This document shows, piece after piece, positions 1-8,303 of a stretch of 24,012 bases of DNA; position 1 is the stretch's first letter, and the number at the start of each line of letters is the position of its first letter. This stretch comes from JAAUSY01 sp964526735 (GTDB lineage: Bacteria > Chloroflexota > Chloroflexia > Chloroflexales > Chloroflexaceae). The stretch covers positions 1-24,012 of the forward strand of contig CAZGLO010000053.1 in the NCBI GenBank assembly GCA_964526735.1, read 5' to 3'. The position numbers and the translations under genes were made by a program. The notes beneath the pieces are model-generated. The model had not been told where the DNA came from. It saw only the letters and a program-made list of their open reading frames with translations, and ran no database searches.

Positions 1-54
1 CTGCCGTCGCGCCAGGGACAAGCCGCCGCTCTTGAGAGCGTGCGGTATATGACT
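1..54 (+). repeat. Hairpin element copy A (partial, runs off the window)
   Basis: These 54 bases match the reverse complement of 10077-10130, apart from two bases at the GTCG/CCAGG junction and a 13-base variable segment. The variable segment with the preceding C (27-40) folds as CGCTC-TTGA-GAGCG. In copy B the same position folds as CTGAC-TTTC-GTCAG, so pairs 2, 3 and 4 of the stem change compensatorily. A reading frame from position 2 ends RARDKPPLLRACGI and stops at TGA 50-52, directly abutting the cysS stop at 53-55. The frame and stop match those at the recO end of copy B. It may be the 3' end of an unseen plus-strand gene. The family is not recognised. Confidence 0.75.
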
Positions 55-1249
55 AGAGATCACGTAGCCCAAGAACATGTACCACTTCCGAAAGGATTGC
101 TTGTGCTGCTTCAACGTGTTGCCCGGCATCAGCAGCAACGATAGTACGGTTTGCCATCTGTATGATGAGGGTTAATGCGAGGGGGGTATTCATATCGTCA
201 GCAAGTGCCGCATCAACGTCGTTGCGGAGTGCGGTCACATCCAAAGATGCCCCTTGCCCTCCCTGTGCATGCAATGCACGGTGTATGGTATCAAGATGAC
301 GGTGTGCCTCTTCAACCCCGCGCTGTTCATAGAAAAACTCTTGCCGATAGGGGATGCTGAGCAAATACCAACGGAGCGCATTTGGGCCGTGTTCTTTGAG
401 TGCCTCCCTTGCAAAGACGAGGTTCCCCAGCGACTTACTCATCTTTTCCCCATTCAAGTAGACCATCCCCACGTGCATCCAGAAGCGGACAAAGGGGTGT
501 TTTCCAGTGGCACACTCGGTTTGAACGATTTCGCACGAGTGGTGGGGAAAGAGGAGGTCGTGTCCTCCCCCGTGGATGTCTATTTGTGGGCCAAGGTAGT
601 GGGTAGACATCGCACTGCACTCAATGTGCCAGCCCGGGCGGCCTGGCCCCCATGGGCTTTCCCAAGCGGGTTCATCGGGGGTACTTCGCTGCCACAACAC
701 AAAGTCCAGTGGATCGCGTTTGCGGGTATCGTTGGGGGTATTCCCCCGTTCGTTCGCAGTTTTGAGGAGGTCATCATAGCCCATACGGGCCATACTCCCA
801 AACGTGGGGGTGGCGCTGATATCAAAATAGACATTGCCATCGTTGATATATGCTGCCCCGTTGGACAAAAGCTTCTCGATGATGGCTATCATCCCAGGAA
901 TTTCTTCGCTGGCCTTGGGGAAGTAGTCTGGGAAGATCATATTGAGCGCGTGGAAGTCGGCGACAAACCGCTCAGTTTCGCGCTCTGCCAACGTCCGCCA
1001 ATCAACCGAATCGCGCTTTGCGCGCTCAAAGAGGGGGTCATCAACATCGGTGACGTTTTGACAATAGCGCACGTCGGCATTGTGCCACCGGATGTAGCGA
1101 ATCAATGTGTCGAAAAAGAGATAGGTGCGGGCATGTCCCACATGGGTGGTGTCGTAGGGAGTCACGCCACACACATAGATCGTGACTGGGCGGTCAGTCG
1201 GGATGAGAAATTCCTCTTTTGTCCCGGTTTGTGAGTTGTATAAAAACAT
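53..1249 (-). CDS. cysS: Cysteinyl-tRNA synthetase (CysRS), compact MshC-like form
   Basis: Class I aminoacyl-tRNA synthetase that activates cysteine with ATP and charges tRNA-Cys in the cytoplasm. The HIGH motif appears as HVGH (residues 36-39) and KMSKS lies at 269-273. The four expected zinc ligands are visible: Cys27, Cys211, His237 and Glu240. Start chosen at 1249 because AAGGAA lies about 6 bases upstream. An in-frame ATG at 1369 would add 40 residues, mostly encoded by the 11-bp repeat at 1301-1366, and would overlap the upstream stop as ATGA. At 398 residues it is shorter than the usual about 460, with a reduced C-terminal anticodon region. Motifs such as NVTDVDDPLFERA and GPGRPGWHIEC also resemble mycothiol ligase MshC, but the retained Glu240 ligand favours CysRS. 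Confidence 0.9.
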   Translation of the reverse strand: MFLYNSQTGTKEEFLIPTDRPVTIYVCGVTPYDTTHVGHARTYLFFDTLIRYIRWHNADVRYCQNVTDVDDPLFERAKRDSVDWRTLAERETERFVADFHALNMIFPDYFPKASEEIPGMIAIIEKLLSNGAAYINDGNVYFDISATPTFGSMARMGYDDLLKTANERGNTPNDTRKRDPLDFVLWQRSTPDEPAWESPWGPGRPGWHIECSAMSTHYLGPQIDIHGGGHDLLFPHHSCEIVQTECATGKHPFVRFWMHVGMVYLNGEKMSKSLGNLVFAREALKEHGPNALRWYLLSIPYRQEFFYEQRGVEEAHRHLDTIHRALHAQGGQGASLDVTALRNDVDAALADDMNTPLALTLIIQMANRTIVAADAGQHVEAAQAILSEVVHVLGLRDL

Positions 1250-1300
1250 ACCGTTCCTTCGTACTGGTTCTCGCCTTCTCGAATGACTATTATGCTTTGG

Positions 1301-1366
1301 TCGTTGATCGGTCGTCGATCGGTCGTCGATCGGTCGTTGATCGGTCGTTGATCGGTCGTCGTTGGT
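1301..1366. repeat. 11-bp tandem repeat upstream of cysS
   Basis: Five units of TCGTYGATCGG (TCGTTGATCGG or TCGTCGATCGG) run head to tail from 1301 to 1355, followed by a diverged sixth unit. The array spans the gap between the phosphatase stop and the cysS ATG. It is open in the cysS frame, where it encodes repeats of DDRSTTDQRP type. The period equals about one helical turn. Confidence 0.9.
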
Positions 1367-3411
1367 CATTCGCTATCCAACACCGGCTGCGACGATGGGA
1401 GGCTGGTTTGCTGTATTCCCCAGGGATCGCAATAGACACTCAATGTTGGGCGCACTGCCATCACGGTGATGTCATCGTGCTGCGAAGCTTCGCCAATGAA
1501 TGTCTGCACTTGCTTGATAATCAGATCAACCAGTAGATGCATATTGTTGAGCACCTCTGGGTAGTTGTGTAGTGTGGAGATGAATGCTTCAAATCGGTCA
1601 AACCCAAACATTTCGCCCGCTTCGTTGTGTGCCTCGATCACTCCGTCGCTCAAGAAGAGGAGAATATCATCTTCTTGAAGGGTTTCGGTAATATCGTGGT
1701 AGAGCGCTATCTTCAACGAACCAATAGGCAACCCTCCCACCTCTAGGAAGCGACAGGTGACCCTTGGGCACTCTTCACCGACGGCGTGAACCTCTTGCGT
1801 CTGCCAGCGGATAAGCAGCGGAGATATCATACCAGCATTTGCCGTGACCATCGCATGCTGTTCAATATCAAAGACGGCATAGAGAATAGCCGCATTCATA
1901 TGATTGGTCTTCATCCGTGGGAACAGGATGCGATTGAGCGCGTTGAGCACTTCCGCAGGCCGCGCTGTTTGGCGTGCTTGCGATTCGAGCATACTGCTCG
2001 TGAGCGCCATCATCAAGGCAGCCCCAACTCCCTTGCCAGAGATATCCCCCACTGAGATGGCCGCACGGCCGTCGGGCAGGGCCATATAGGAATAGAAGTC
2101 GCCTCCCACCTCGGATGCAGGGATAGAACGAGCATGTACCATCAGGGTTTCATTGTCCCACGGCGGGTGATCTGGGAGAAGGCCCATCTGGATGTCGCGG
2201 GCCAATTGGAGGCCTTCAAGCAGCCTATTGTTCTGTTCTTCAATTTCAGTCAAGCTTTGTTGCAAGCGTGATGCCATTTGGTTGAATGACCATGCCAGTT
2301 GTCCCATCTCATCCGCGCTCTTGATATCGATGCGGTGGTCGAGGTGTCCAGAGCCAAGCATCAACGCGCCGCGGCGCAACGCTTTGAGGGTATCTACAAA
2401 GTGTTGTGAGAGAGTAAGGCCCCATCCAAGCCCAATCAAGCCAACCACCACCACGAGCACCCCCAAGATGATGACATTGTTCCACACATTGCTGAAGGCA
2501 ATGCGCAAAGGCTGCTCAATGATGACTGTCCATTTGCTTGGGAAGATAGGGGAAATAACTCCAAGCGCAGAATCGCCATTCCCATTCTTGTAGACAACAA
2601 CGCGGTTGTTATCACGCTCATAGACAAGATGCTCCTCATACTCCTCTAGACTAGGGTTGAGGAACGTGTCTAGGCTTGGGGGTGGTTTCCAACCGGAGTT
2701 GCTTGTCCCAATCATGACATCATTGTTGTCATTCACCAGGTATGCGATGCTGTCGGAACCACGTTCAAGCCGTCGTAATGACTGTTCTATCTGGATCGCA
2801 CTTACTTTGGCCTTGATGGCTCCAACCGGTTTGCGAATCTTGTTGCGCAGCGGCAGGGCAATCGTAAACGTACGTTCTCCCTCGCTGTCGAGCGTAATAT
2901 CACTGCGGTATCCAATACCGTTGAGCGCAGAGGAGATAAGTGGGTCACTCGTCGTGGTAGGGCTGATAGAAGCGGTAGAAGCAGAGCCGCGGTTGAGCGA
3001 AAAATGAGCGATACGGATGCCGTCGAGGTTGTAGACAGAGACTTCGTGTAGGTCGGGGAAATTCATATTGATGAGCTCGCGCGCGGCCAATTCCCATTCT
3101 TTGGCCGAGACACCAGGCTGCATGTTTTGGCCAGTGCTGAGGAGTTGGAGCTCGATGTTCGAGAGGTAGTTAGAAATCTCACGCACCCCTTGCAGGGCAA
3201 GCATCACCTGTTCATTGTAAACGCTCTTTTCCTGAGTGCGAAAGTTGAGGAATATGAGAAGCGCCCCAACAAGGAGGAGTGGCAATGTTGAGGAAATGAG
3301 GTATGACCATCGCAGCCGTGTGCTGATGCTACGACGATATTGTGGTCGCCCTGGATCACCTTCTCGATCATGAAGATTCCTTGCTGAGTCTCGGAACAAG
3401 CGCCGAATCAT
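1366..3411 (-). CDS. Membrane sensor SpoIIE/RsbU-type PP2C phosphatase with HAMP
   Basis: Predicted Ser/Thr phosphatase of the SpoIIE/RsbU family, which typically dephosphorylates anti-anti-sigma (STAS) proteins in partner-switching stress pathways. Order: cytoplasmic N-terminus, membrane segment at about 36-56, extracytoplasmic dCache-like sensor at about 60-305, membrane segment at about 311-332, HAMP at about 335-388, short coiled coil, and PP2C domain at about 400-665. Metal-binding acidic positions of the family are present: GGDFY (437-441), SVGDISGKG (453-461), FLSDGVIEA and HDDITVM. The ATG at 3411 follows a weak GGGA. It is upstream of cysS and may share its transcript, although functional linkage is not implied. 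An extended -10 promoter lies about 180 bases upstream. The signal and STAS partner are not in the window. Confidence 0.88.
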   Translation of the reverse strand: MIRRLFRDSARNLHDREGDPGRPQYRRSISTRLRWSYLISSTLPLLLVGALLIFLNFRTQEKSVYNEQVMLALQGVREISNYLSNIELQLLSTGQNMQPGVSAKEWELAARELINMNFPDLHEVSVYNLDGIRIAHFSLNRGSASTASISPTTTSDPLISSALNGIGYRSDITLDSEGERTFTIALPLRNKIRKPVGAIKAKVSAIQIEQSLRRLERGSDSIAYLVNDNNDVMIGTSNSGWKPPPSLDTFLNPSLEEYEEHLVYERDNNRVVVYKNGNGDSALGVISPIFPSKWTVIIEQPLRIAFSNVWNNVIILGVLVVVVGLIGLGWGLTLSQHFVDTLKALRRGALMLGSGHLDHRIDIKSADEMGQLAWSFNQMASRLQQSLTEIEEQNNRLLEGLQLARDIQMGLLPDHPPWDNETLMVHARSIPASEVGGDFYSYMALPDGRAAISVGDISGKGVGAALMMALTSSMLESQARQTARPAEVLNALNRILFPRMKTNHMNAAILYAVFDIEQHAMVTANAGMISPLLIRWQTQEVHAVGEECPRVTCRFLEVGGLPIGSLKIALYHDITETLQEDDILLFLSDGVIEAHNEAGEMFGFDRFEAFISTLHNYPEVLNNMHLLVDLIIKQVQTFIGEASQHDDITVMAVRPTLSVYCDPWGIQQTSLPSSQPVLDSE

Positions 3412-3456
3412 GGTTGTTTCCCGATCACCCTGAGGCTTATGACGGGTTGTTTATTG

Positions 3457-3498
3457 CATACAGATACATACAGACACATACAGATGCATACAGATGCA
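3457..3498. repeat. 10-bp tandem repeat in the phosphatase leader
   Basis: Four units of CATACAGAYR start at 3457, 3467, 3477 and 3487, with a partial fifth. It lies between the predicted promoter at 3588-3596 and the start codon at 3411, so it would be in the 5' untranslated leader of the phosphatase mRNA. Confidence 0.9.
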
Positions 3499-3587
3499 CG
3501 ATACCCCGCCACTATTCCAGCCGTTCGATAGCCTCGTTCAATTCAATCGCTCCGATAGCAATCCAAGATATCCCTACGTTGAATTTC

Positions 3588-3596
3588 ATTATAGCA
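3588..3596 (-). promoter_or_regulatory. Extended -10 promoter for the phosphatase gene
   Basis: On the minus strand this reads TGCTATAAT, a perfect -10 hexamer with a TGn extension. No convincing -35 is seen at 17 bases. The start codon at 3411 lies about 170 bases downstream, leaving a long leader that contains the 10-bp repeat. Confidence 0.6.
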
Positions 3597-3621
3597 TAGG
3601 TATTGGACGCTACTCACCCCC

Positions 3622-4254
3622 TTATTTCTCAAAGATCTGGCAGCGTATGATTTCGTTGAGGTAGAGGTCTTGAATGCAAGTCATATGGTGCTCTTGAAAC
3701 AACTCTGGGAAGCGATTGAACCAATGATCTTCAATAGCAGGGTCGAAGCCATGGGCCGCAAACCAAGAAAGTCCTAACAACCCTGTCCACCCGGGGCGGG
3801 GACGGCTCACATCCACTAAGGCGAAAACCCCTCCGGGCTTCAAGACCCGTGCGGTTTCGGCGATAGCACCGCGCCGCACCGCAGTCGGGACGTGGTGGAA
3901 GGAAAGAGCAGAGACAACAGCATCGAACGTGTTGGGATCAAAGGGAAGCTTATCCATAGAGGCAAGGTGGAATTCAAAAGGTGTGGGCGAATTGCCTGTC
4001 TTTTCGACCGCATGAAAAAGCTGCTTTTCCGACGTATCAACGCCATCAATCTTGCCAGTTGGGCCGATTTTCTTGGCAATCATGAGGCCAAATGAGGCAG
4101 TGCCACACCCAAGATCAAGCACGCGCATTCCATAGGAAAGCGGGAGGTGGTTGACTGCTTCTTGGTGGAGGGCGGGTACATTCGCCCATTCGATAAATCG
4201 GTCGTAGTATTTGCCGCTGATAAGCCCCCGAAAACTATTCCCTTTTCCTTGCAT
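3622..4254 (-). CDS. Class I SAM-dependent methyltransferase (UbiE/Methyltransf_11-like)
   Basis: Small-molecule or lipid methyltransferase with a Rossmann fold; the substrate is unknown. Motif I is VLDLGCGTASFG (about 46-57), followed by an acidic strand-2 end (GVDTSEKQ) and the post-motif SFHHVPT and LKPGGVFALVDVSRP, typical of the UbiE/Coq5-like branch. Length of 210 residues is normal for a single-domain member. The ATG at 4254 has AAGGG 9 bases upstream. It stands alone on the minus strand, with 210 bases to the phosphatase gene and 122 bases from the SH3 lipoprotein gene. No neighbour suggests a quinone pathway, so no gene symbol is given. Confidence 0.85.
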   Translation of the reverse strand: MQGKGNSFRGLISGKYYDRFIEWANVPALHQEAVNHLPLSYGMRVLDLGCGTASFGLMIAKKIGPTGKIDGVDTSEKQLFHAVEKTGNSPTPFEFHLASMDKLPFDPNTFDAVVSALSFHHVPTAVRRGAIAETARVLKPGGVFALVDVSRPRPGWTGLLGLSWFAAHGFDPAIEDHWFNRFPELFQEHHMTCIQDLYLNEIIRCQIFEK

Positions 4255-4376
4255 TGGATATATCCCTTTGTGCTATTCAGAGAGAGATTGAGATAGTGGA
4301 GAGATGTGGAACATATGGGTGTAAGTGTTCGTTTTCGCTGAATTGTTTTATTGAGCTGTCCGGCGATGATGAGTGT

Positions 4377-4838
4377 TTAGGGGGTAGTGGTTGGCGTCGC
4401 GGTCGGGATTGCATCTACCAACCGTGGATTGATCGTGAGGACGATATCAGCCATCCACCCCATGGTTCCATCGGGAAGTGTCACATAATACCAGTCGTCG
4501 ATGCGGCTGTGGATGGTCACTTGTTCCCCCTTGACCACGGTGTTGATGATGGTGAAGTCAGTAGCAGGCCCAGCACGAACATTTGCGTCCCCGACGGCTG
4601 TGGCATGAATAACCTGCAACGGCCGTGGAGTGGGAGTAGGAGCTGGGGTGCGCGTGGGAGCAAACGTCGGGGTAGGTGGCTCGGGCGTGACGCTCGGAAG
4701 GCGGGGGATGGTCGGAAAGGGAGAAGGAGCCGTAGGAACCCCTCCGACAAGCACATTGCACCCACTCACTAACACACCGGCAATGAGAAGTAGGATCAAC
4801 GCCCTTGGCAGAGAGAAGAAGAACTCGTTTGGATGCAA
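4377..4838 (-). CDS. SH3b-domain lipoprotein with Thr/Pro stalk
   Basis: Predicted exported lipoprotein. A hydrophobic signal (residues about 11-24) ends in the lipobox LVSGC. A Pro/Thr-rich stalk (TPTFAPTRTPAPTPTP) follows, then a bacterial SH3 domain (about 82-142, with ANVRAGPATDF, VVKGEQVTI, WYYVTLPDG and GWM) and a short TPTTTP tail. SH3b domains usually bind cell-wall or surface glycans. The open frame extends upstream through both tRNA genes, so that part is not real. The start is taken as TTG at 4838, seven bases after AGAGG; GTG at 4841 is the alternative. Thr/Pro stalks of this kind are common in Chloroflexota surface proteins. Confidence 0.75.
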   Translation of the reverse strand: MHPNEFFFSLPRALILLLIAGVLVSGCNVLVGGVPTAPSPFPTIPRLPSVTPEPPTPTFAPTRTPAPTPTPRPLQVIHATAVGDANVRAGPATDFTIINTVVKGEQVTIHSRIDDWYYVTLPDGTMGWMADIVLTINPRLVDAIPTATPTTTP

Positions 4839-4914
4839 CACATGGCCTCTAAGGACAAAAAACCAGTGCCTTGCAACCAACGGATTGGCTACAGAGGCGC
4901 TGGTGCTTGAAGAA

Positions 4915-4991
4915 TGGTCGGGGCGAGTGGATTTGAACCACCGACCTCCGCGACCCGAACGCGGCGCTCTACCAGGCTGAGCCACGCCCCG
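4915..4991 (-). tRNA. tRNA-Pro (CGG)
   Basis: The acceptor arms CGGGGCG/CGCCCCG pair fully, with A discriminator and encoded CCA. The anticodon stem CCGCG/CGCGG encloses the loop TTCGGGT, giving anticodon CGG (4955-4957). The T-arm GGTGGTTCAAATCCACT is standard. It lies 9 bases downstream of tRNA-Leu and is probably co-transcribed with it. Confidence 0.95.
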
Positions 4992-5000
4992 ACAAAAACG

Positions 5001-5086
5001 TGGTGCCGAAGGTGGGAGTCGAACCCACACGGAGTTACCTCCAACGGTTTTTGAGACCGTCGCGTCTGCCATTCCGCCACTTCGGC
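5001..5086 (-). tRNA. tRNA-Leu (CAA)
   Basis: Class II tRNA with acceptor GCCGAAG/CTTCGGC, discriminator A and encoded CCA. The anticodon stem ACGGT/ACCGT holds loop CTCAAAA, giving anticodon CAA (5051-5053). A long variable arm (TGGAGGTAACTCCG) and T-arm GTGGGTTCGACTCCCAC confirm leucine class. Confidence 0.95.
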
Positions 5087-5095
5087 ACGACCACC

Positions 5096-5124
5096 ATTAT
5101 AGCAGAGGCCCGCGAGAACGTCAA
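5096..5124 (-). promoter_or_regulatory. Strong sigma-70-type promoter for the tRNA pair
   Basis: Reading the minus strand: TTGACG (5119-5124), a 17-base spacer ending in TGC, then TATAAT (5096-5101). The -10 ends 9 bases before the tRNA-Leu 5' end, so the primary transcript would have almost no leader. Confidence 0.85.
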
Positions 5125-5167
5125 TGTTTTTGGAAGGGCTTTTCAGCCCCTCCCCCTCACACCTCGC

Positions 5168-7192
5168 TCACTGCGACACCGACGTGCTGTTGACGTGCTG
5201 TTGACGTTGCGCGTTGATCACCACGATGATGGTGCTAATCGTCATAAAGAAGATGCCGACGGCGGGAGAGAAAAAGACCCCAATAGGCAAGAACACCCCC
5301 GCGGCAATGGGCAACATCACAATGCTTGAGCCGGTTGAGGCGACCATCCGCTCCAGCATCTTGCGGTAGGTATCGCGGTTCATTGTGACCACGCGCAGCG
5401 CTCGATCAACCTCCTCCTGCATTCCCTGTATAGATTGCTGAGTGGAGGCACTCGTAGCTCGGAGGGATGATGCCACAGATGCCACATTGGAGAGGCCTGC
5501 ATTAGAAGCGCTCGCACATGCTATTTCCGCGGCCTGCAATGATGGCGTCACGCCGTATTGACGCTGCTTGGCCTGCTCAACAGCCTGTGCAATCGTCTCT
5601 GCCATCACCGATTCGCGCTTTTCTGTCGGCAGGGCCACCTCAATCCCCAACTCGTGCAGTCGGTCGATGGCACGGCAGCTCTCTTCCCGTATCTTATCGG
5701 AGAGGGCCGTGGCGACGAAGGCATCTTCATCCTGCGCCACATACACCACATTATCGCCCCGCTCAGTCTGTTCCAGGCTGAACGGCCGCATTCCTTTGGG
5801 GAGGGCCGCCTCAAAGAGATCGGCCATCCGCACCCCATCAACCTCCGCTGCAGGATCGTGGTGGGTGGCGCACACGCCCTTGCCTTTGAGCGTCTCAAAG
5901 ATCTCAAGACTCGGTGCTTCAAAGGAAAACTGCTCATTGGGATCGCAGAATGCTTGTGTGACAAGGTGTTCTGCTTCGCTGGGCGTCAGAATAGGCACAG
6001 GTTGACGCTCTTCGCGCACCTTGATGCGTTCCTTCGCCGTGGTGTAGATACCAAGGGTGCCACGAGTGCGGAGTTTGCGGGCCGCACCGGGTGCCGCACG
6101 CTTGCCCACAAGAAGACCGTTGGTCACGGCGATGGTCACGCCGACAGTCACCGCGACGGTCGCTACGACAGGAACCACTACCTCCATCAGGGTGAGCGCG
6201 GGCGGGCTTGCCGCCAGCATAAAGGCAAACAACCGCTTCAGCATATCAAGGCTCAACCCATTCACCAGCACCCATGCCAGCCCTACGAGCGCCGTCACCC
6301 CACCGCCAATGTACAGCACCCACTGCACAATCTTGTTGACAACAAGCTTTGAACGGGTCGTGCCGTCTTGCGCATCCCAGATAGAGCGCATGATGCGGGC
6401 GAGGACAGTATCATTCCCCACCGCGTGCACCAACATCCGAAAGCTGCCATTGCCATTGGCTGTGCCAGCAAAGACGCGGTCACGCCGCCCCTTCTCAACC
6501 AACAGCGGCTCGCCGGTCAGATTTGACTCATCCACATCCGACTCGCCTGCGATAATCGTGCCGTCGGCGGGGATGACTTTGTGTGGGCGGACAAGCACCA
6601 TATCGCCCTTTTGGAGCGCAAGTGCCGGAATATCGACAATGCTACAGTCATCGCGTAGCCGTTCGGCGGTGTTGGGTATCAGGCTGGCAAGCTCATCAAG
6701 CATACACGACGCCCGGTAGAGCGAACGCACCTCGACCCAATGCGCAAACAGCATCGCATTGACCAACACAACGTACTGCCAGAGGAATGCACCACCCGTG
6801 CCACCCACAAAATGCGGAGCGGTGGCGTTGTAGAGGAACGTCCCCGTGATAGCAAGGGCGATGAGGGTCATGAGGCCGGGCGTTCGCTGCCGCAGCTCAT
6901 ACTCTGCCATCGCCACAAAGGGAAGCCCACCATATGCATAGAGGAGCGCAACGAATATAGGCGGTATCCACTCGTAGCCCGCGAAGAGGGGCAACGAGTA
7001 GGGCAACCACGAGTGCGTAAGTGCATGGTAGAGCACAAGAATGGCACTCAGCAGAAGGCTGATACCAAGATGGCGAAAGAAAAGCTGCGTATATCGCCGA
7101 TATTGCTGCCGCTCATCGTCAGTATGGGCAATGCCCAATGGATACCCATGGGGGACAGATCGGTGCTGTTGATGTGTCTGCTGGCTGTACAT
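5168..7192 (-). CDS. Degenerate P1B-type ATPase homologue (CopB-like pseudo-ATPase)
   Basis: Overall architecture is that of a CopB-type heavy-metal P-type ATPase: His-rich N-terminus, four membrane segments (about 37-160), an actuator domain with intact TGE (226-228, in DESNLTGEP), two segments (about 288-360), a cytosolic P/N region (about 362-605) and two final segments with MTIST. The catalytic region is lost. The DKTGT site reads IYTTAK with Tyr383 replacing Asp. The CPx metal motif in membrane segment 6 is SPP (329-331). TGD is replaced by PTEK (522-525), and GDGxNDAP and the N-domain HP are absent. The frame is uninterrupted for 674 codons, which argues for retained function as a non-pumping protein. 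The ATG at 7192 lacks a good ribosome site. It could instead be a gene in early decay. Confidence 0.8.
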   Translation of the reverse strand: MYSQQTHQQHRSVPHGYPLGIAHTDDERQQYRRYTQLFFRHLGISLLLSAILVLYHALTHSWLPYSLPLFAGYEWIPPIFVALLYAYGGLPFVAMAEYELRQRTPGLMTLIALAITGTFLYNATAPHFVGGTGGAFLWQYVVLVNAMLFAHWVEVRSLYRASCMLDELASLIPNTAERLRDDCSIVDIPALALQKGDMVLVRPHKVIPADGTIIAGESDVDESNLTGEPLLVEKGRRDRVFAGTANGNGSFRMLVHAVGNDTVLARIMRSIWDAQDGTTRSKLVVNKIVQWVLYIGGGVTALVGLAWVLVNGLSLDMLKRLFAFMLAASPPALTLMEVVVPVVATVAVTVGVTIAVTNGLLVGKRAAPGAARKLRTRGTLGIYTTAKERIKVREERQPVPILTPSEAEHLVTQAFCDPNEQFSFEAPSLEIFETLKGKGVCATHHDPAAEVDGVRMADLFEAALPKGMRPFSLEQTERGDNVVYVAQDEDAFVATALSDKIREESCRAIDRLHELGIEVALPTEKRESVMAETIAQAVEQAKQRQYGVTPSLQAAEIACASASNAGLSNVASVASSLRATSASTQQSIQGMQEEVDRALRVVTMNRDTYRKMLERMVASTGSSIVMLPIAAGVFLPIGVFFSPAVGIFFMTISTIIVVINAQRQQHVNSTSVSQ

Positions 7193-7369
7193 TTGATTCT
7201 GCTTTCATATATAGATCAACCCGCCCGTTCCCTTGCGGTGCCGGGTGTTGGGTAATGGGATATGCTCTATAGGTAGCGTACCAGAAAAGAGCGAAGATGT
7301 CCACAGAGTCGGGGGGGGCTCATAACCCATAGAGTACTCCGATTGCCTTGCCCGCTCATGAAGGAAGGC

Positions 7370-8293
7370 TTATGGCTTTGGATCGGGGTGGAGGGCTTGG
7401 GTTGTATCCATATCGGCCTCGTCCGGCCAATCCTCCAAGTGGCCCTCATTATCACGTGCCCGCACGCGGAAGGCAAAATGTTTGCCCTCATCGGGGCCAA
7501 ACCATGCTTCTTCTGCGGTCGTTTCGTGTATCCAATCGCGCCACCCGCCGCGCGGCAATTGCTTCACCTGCACATCGTAGGAGGCGATACCACTCACATC
7601 GTCCGTCCCGTCCCACTGGATGAGATAGCCACGCCCGTCGCGGATAATCGCCACAACGAAGGCGTCGGGAGGGGCGATATCAATACGAGGAGTGGGGCTT
7701 GGCGTTGGTGAGGGGATGGCGGTGGGGGTTGATCTCTCACGTGCCACCTCACCGCCGTCATTGGGCTGCTTCTCGCTTGGTATCCAGGCAATTGCGTCAA
7801 AGCGCACTGCCTGCATTGAGTCGCTCGTGACATCATTCAGCTCAACCAATTGCGCCCCTTCCTCCCCAAAGCGGTAGGTTCCGAGCGAAACCCATGTACC
7901 GGCAGCGGCCCGCTGGTCTACCTTGACGATAGAGATGCGACCATTGTGCGTGACGCGGTAGGAGGCGGATGTAGTGGCGTGTGGCCCACTGCAGGCGGGA
8001 GGAATGTAGGCCTTGACCTCATAGACGCCTTCGGAGAGCGATTTGGGACGCCAGAGTGCGTGGTTTTCGCTGTTTGTCGCATTGTTGGTTGAGTATGTCC
8101 AGGAATGGCTCCCATACAGCCCGCACGGCGAATCAAACCAGGGAGCTTGGCTGCTTGCCATATAGCTCGCATCGCTATTGTCAACGGCAATCCCCCCTGC
8201 TTCTACCTGCGGGTTGTCGACTGGCTTTGGTGGCTTTGATACTGATGTTGGGGCCGGATCGGTCGGATCGGTGGTGGCGGGGGGAGCGGGATT
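7370..8293 (-). CDS. C-terminal part of a secreted multidomain protein (golvesin-like + FN3), cut by the gap
   Basis: This half continues the gene that starts at 9015, after the N run. From the gap it reads a Pro/Thr linker (NPAPPATTDPTDPAP), then a golvesin/Xly-CBD-like beta-sandwich (from VEAGGIAVDNSDASY to RFDAIAWIP, about 130 residues). A Thr/Pro linker (PTAIPSPTPSPTP) follows, then a fibronectin type III-like domain (IQWDGTDDVSGIASYDVQVKQ to FRVRARDNEGHLEDWPD), and TAA at 7370-7372. These domains suit carbohydrate or surface binding outside the cell; the ligand is unknown. An ATG at 8161 falls inside the golvesin-like domain and is not the start. The domain names come from sequence pattern only. 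Confidence 0.75.
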   Translation of the reverse strand, partial: NPAPPATTDPTDPAPTSVSKPPKPVDNPQVEAGGIAVDNSDASYMASSQAPWFDSPCGLYGSHSWTYSTNNATNSENHALWRPKSLSEGVYEVKAYIPPACSGPHATTSASYRVTHNGRISIVKVDQRAAAGTWVSLGTYRFGEEGAQLVELNDVTSDSMQAVRFDAIAWIPSEKQPNDGGEVARERSTPTAIPSPTPSPTPRIDIAPPDAFVVAIIRDGRGYLIQWDGTDDVSGIASYDVQVKQLPRGGWRDWIHETTAEEAWFGPDEGKHFAFRVRARDNEGHLEDWPDEADMDTTQALHPDPKP

Positions 8294-8303
8294 NNNNNNN
8301 NNN
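8294..8303. other. Assembly gap (10 N)
   Basis: Placeholder run of N inside a Pro-rich linker. The upstream coding part leaves one base over and the downstream part begins in frame, so if this is one intact gene the true gap length is 2 modulo 3. Ten Ns therefore shift the frame artificially. Confidence 0.98.

Noticed and set aside
254..1234. 326-codon plus-strand open frame opposite cysS
   Set aside because: It lies antisense to a gene with full CysRS motifs and shows no family features; it is a shadow of codon bias.
4377..5072. 231-codon minus-strand frame running through both tRNA genes
   Set aside because: The first about 75 codons are tRNA sequence; a lipoprotein start at 4838 with a ribosome site explains the rest.
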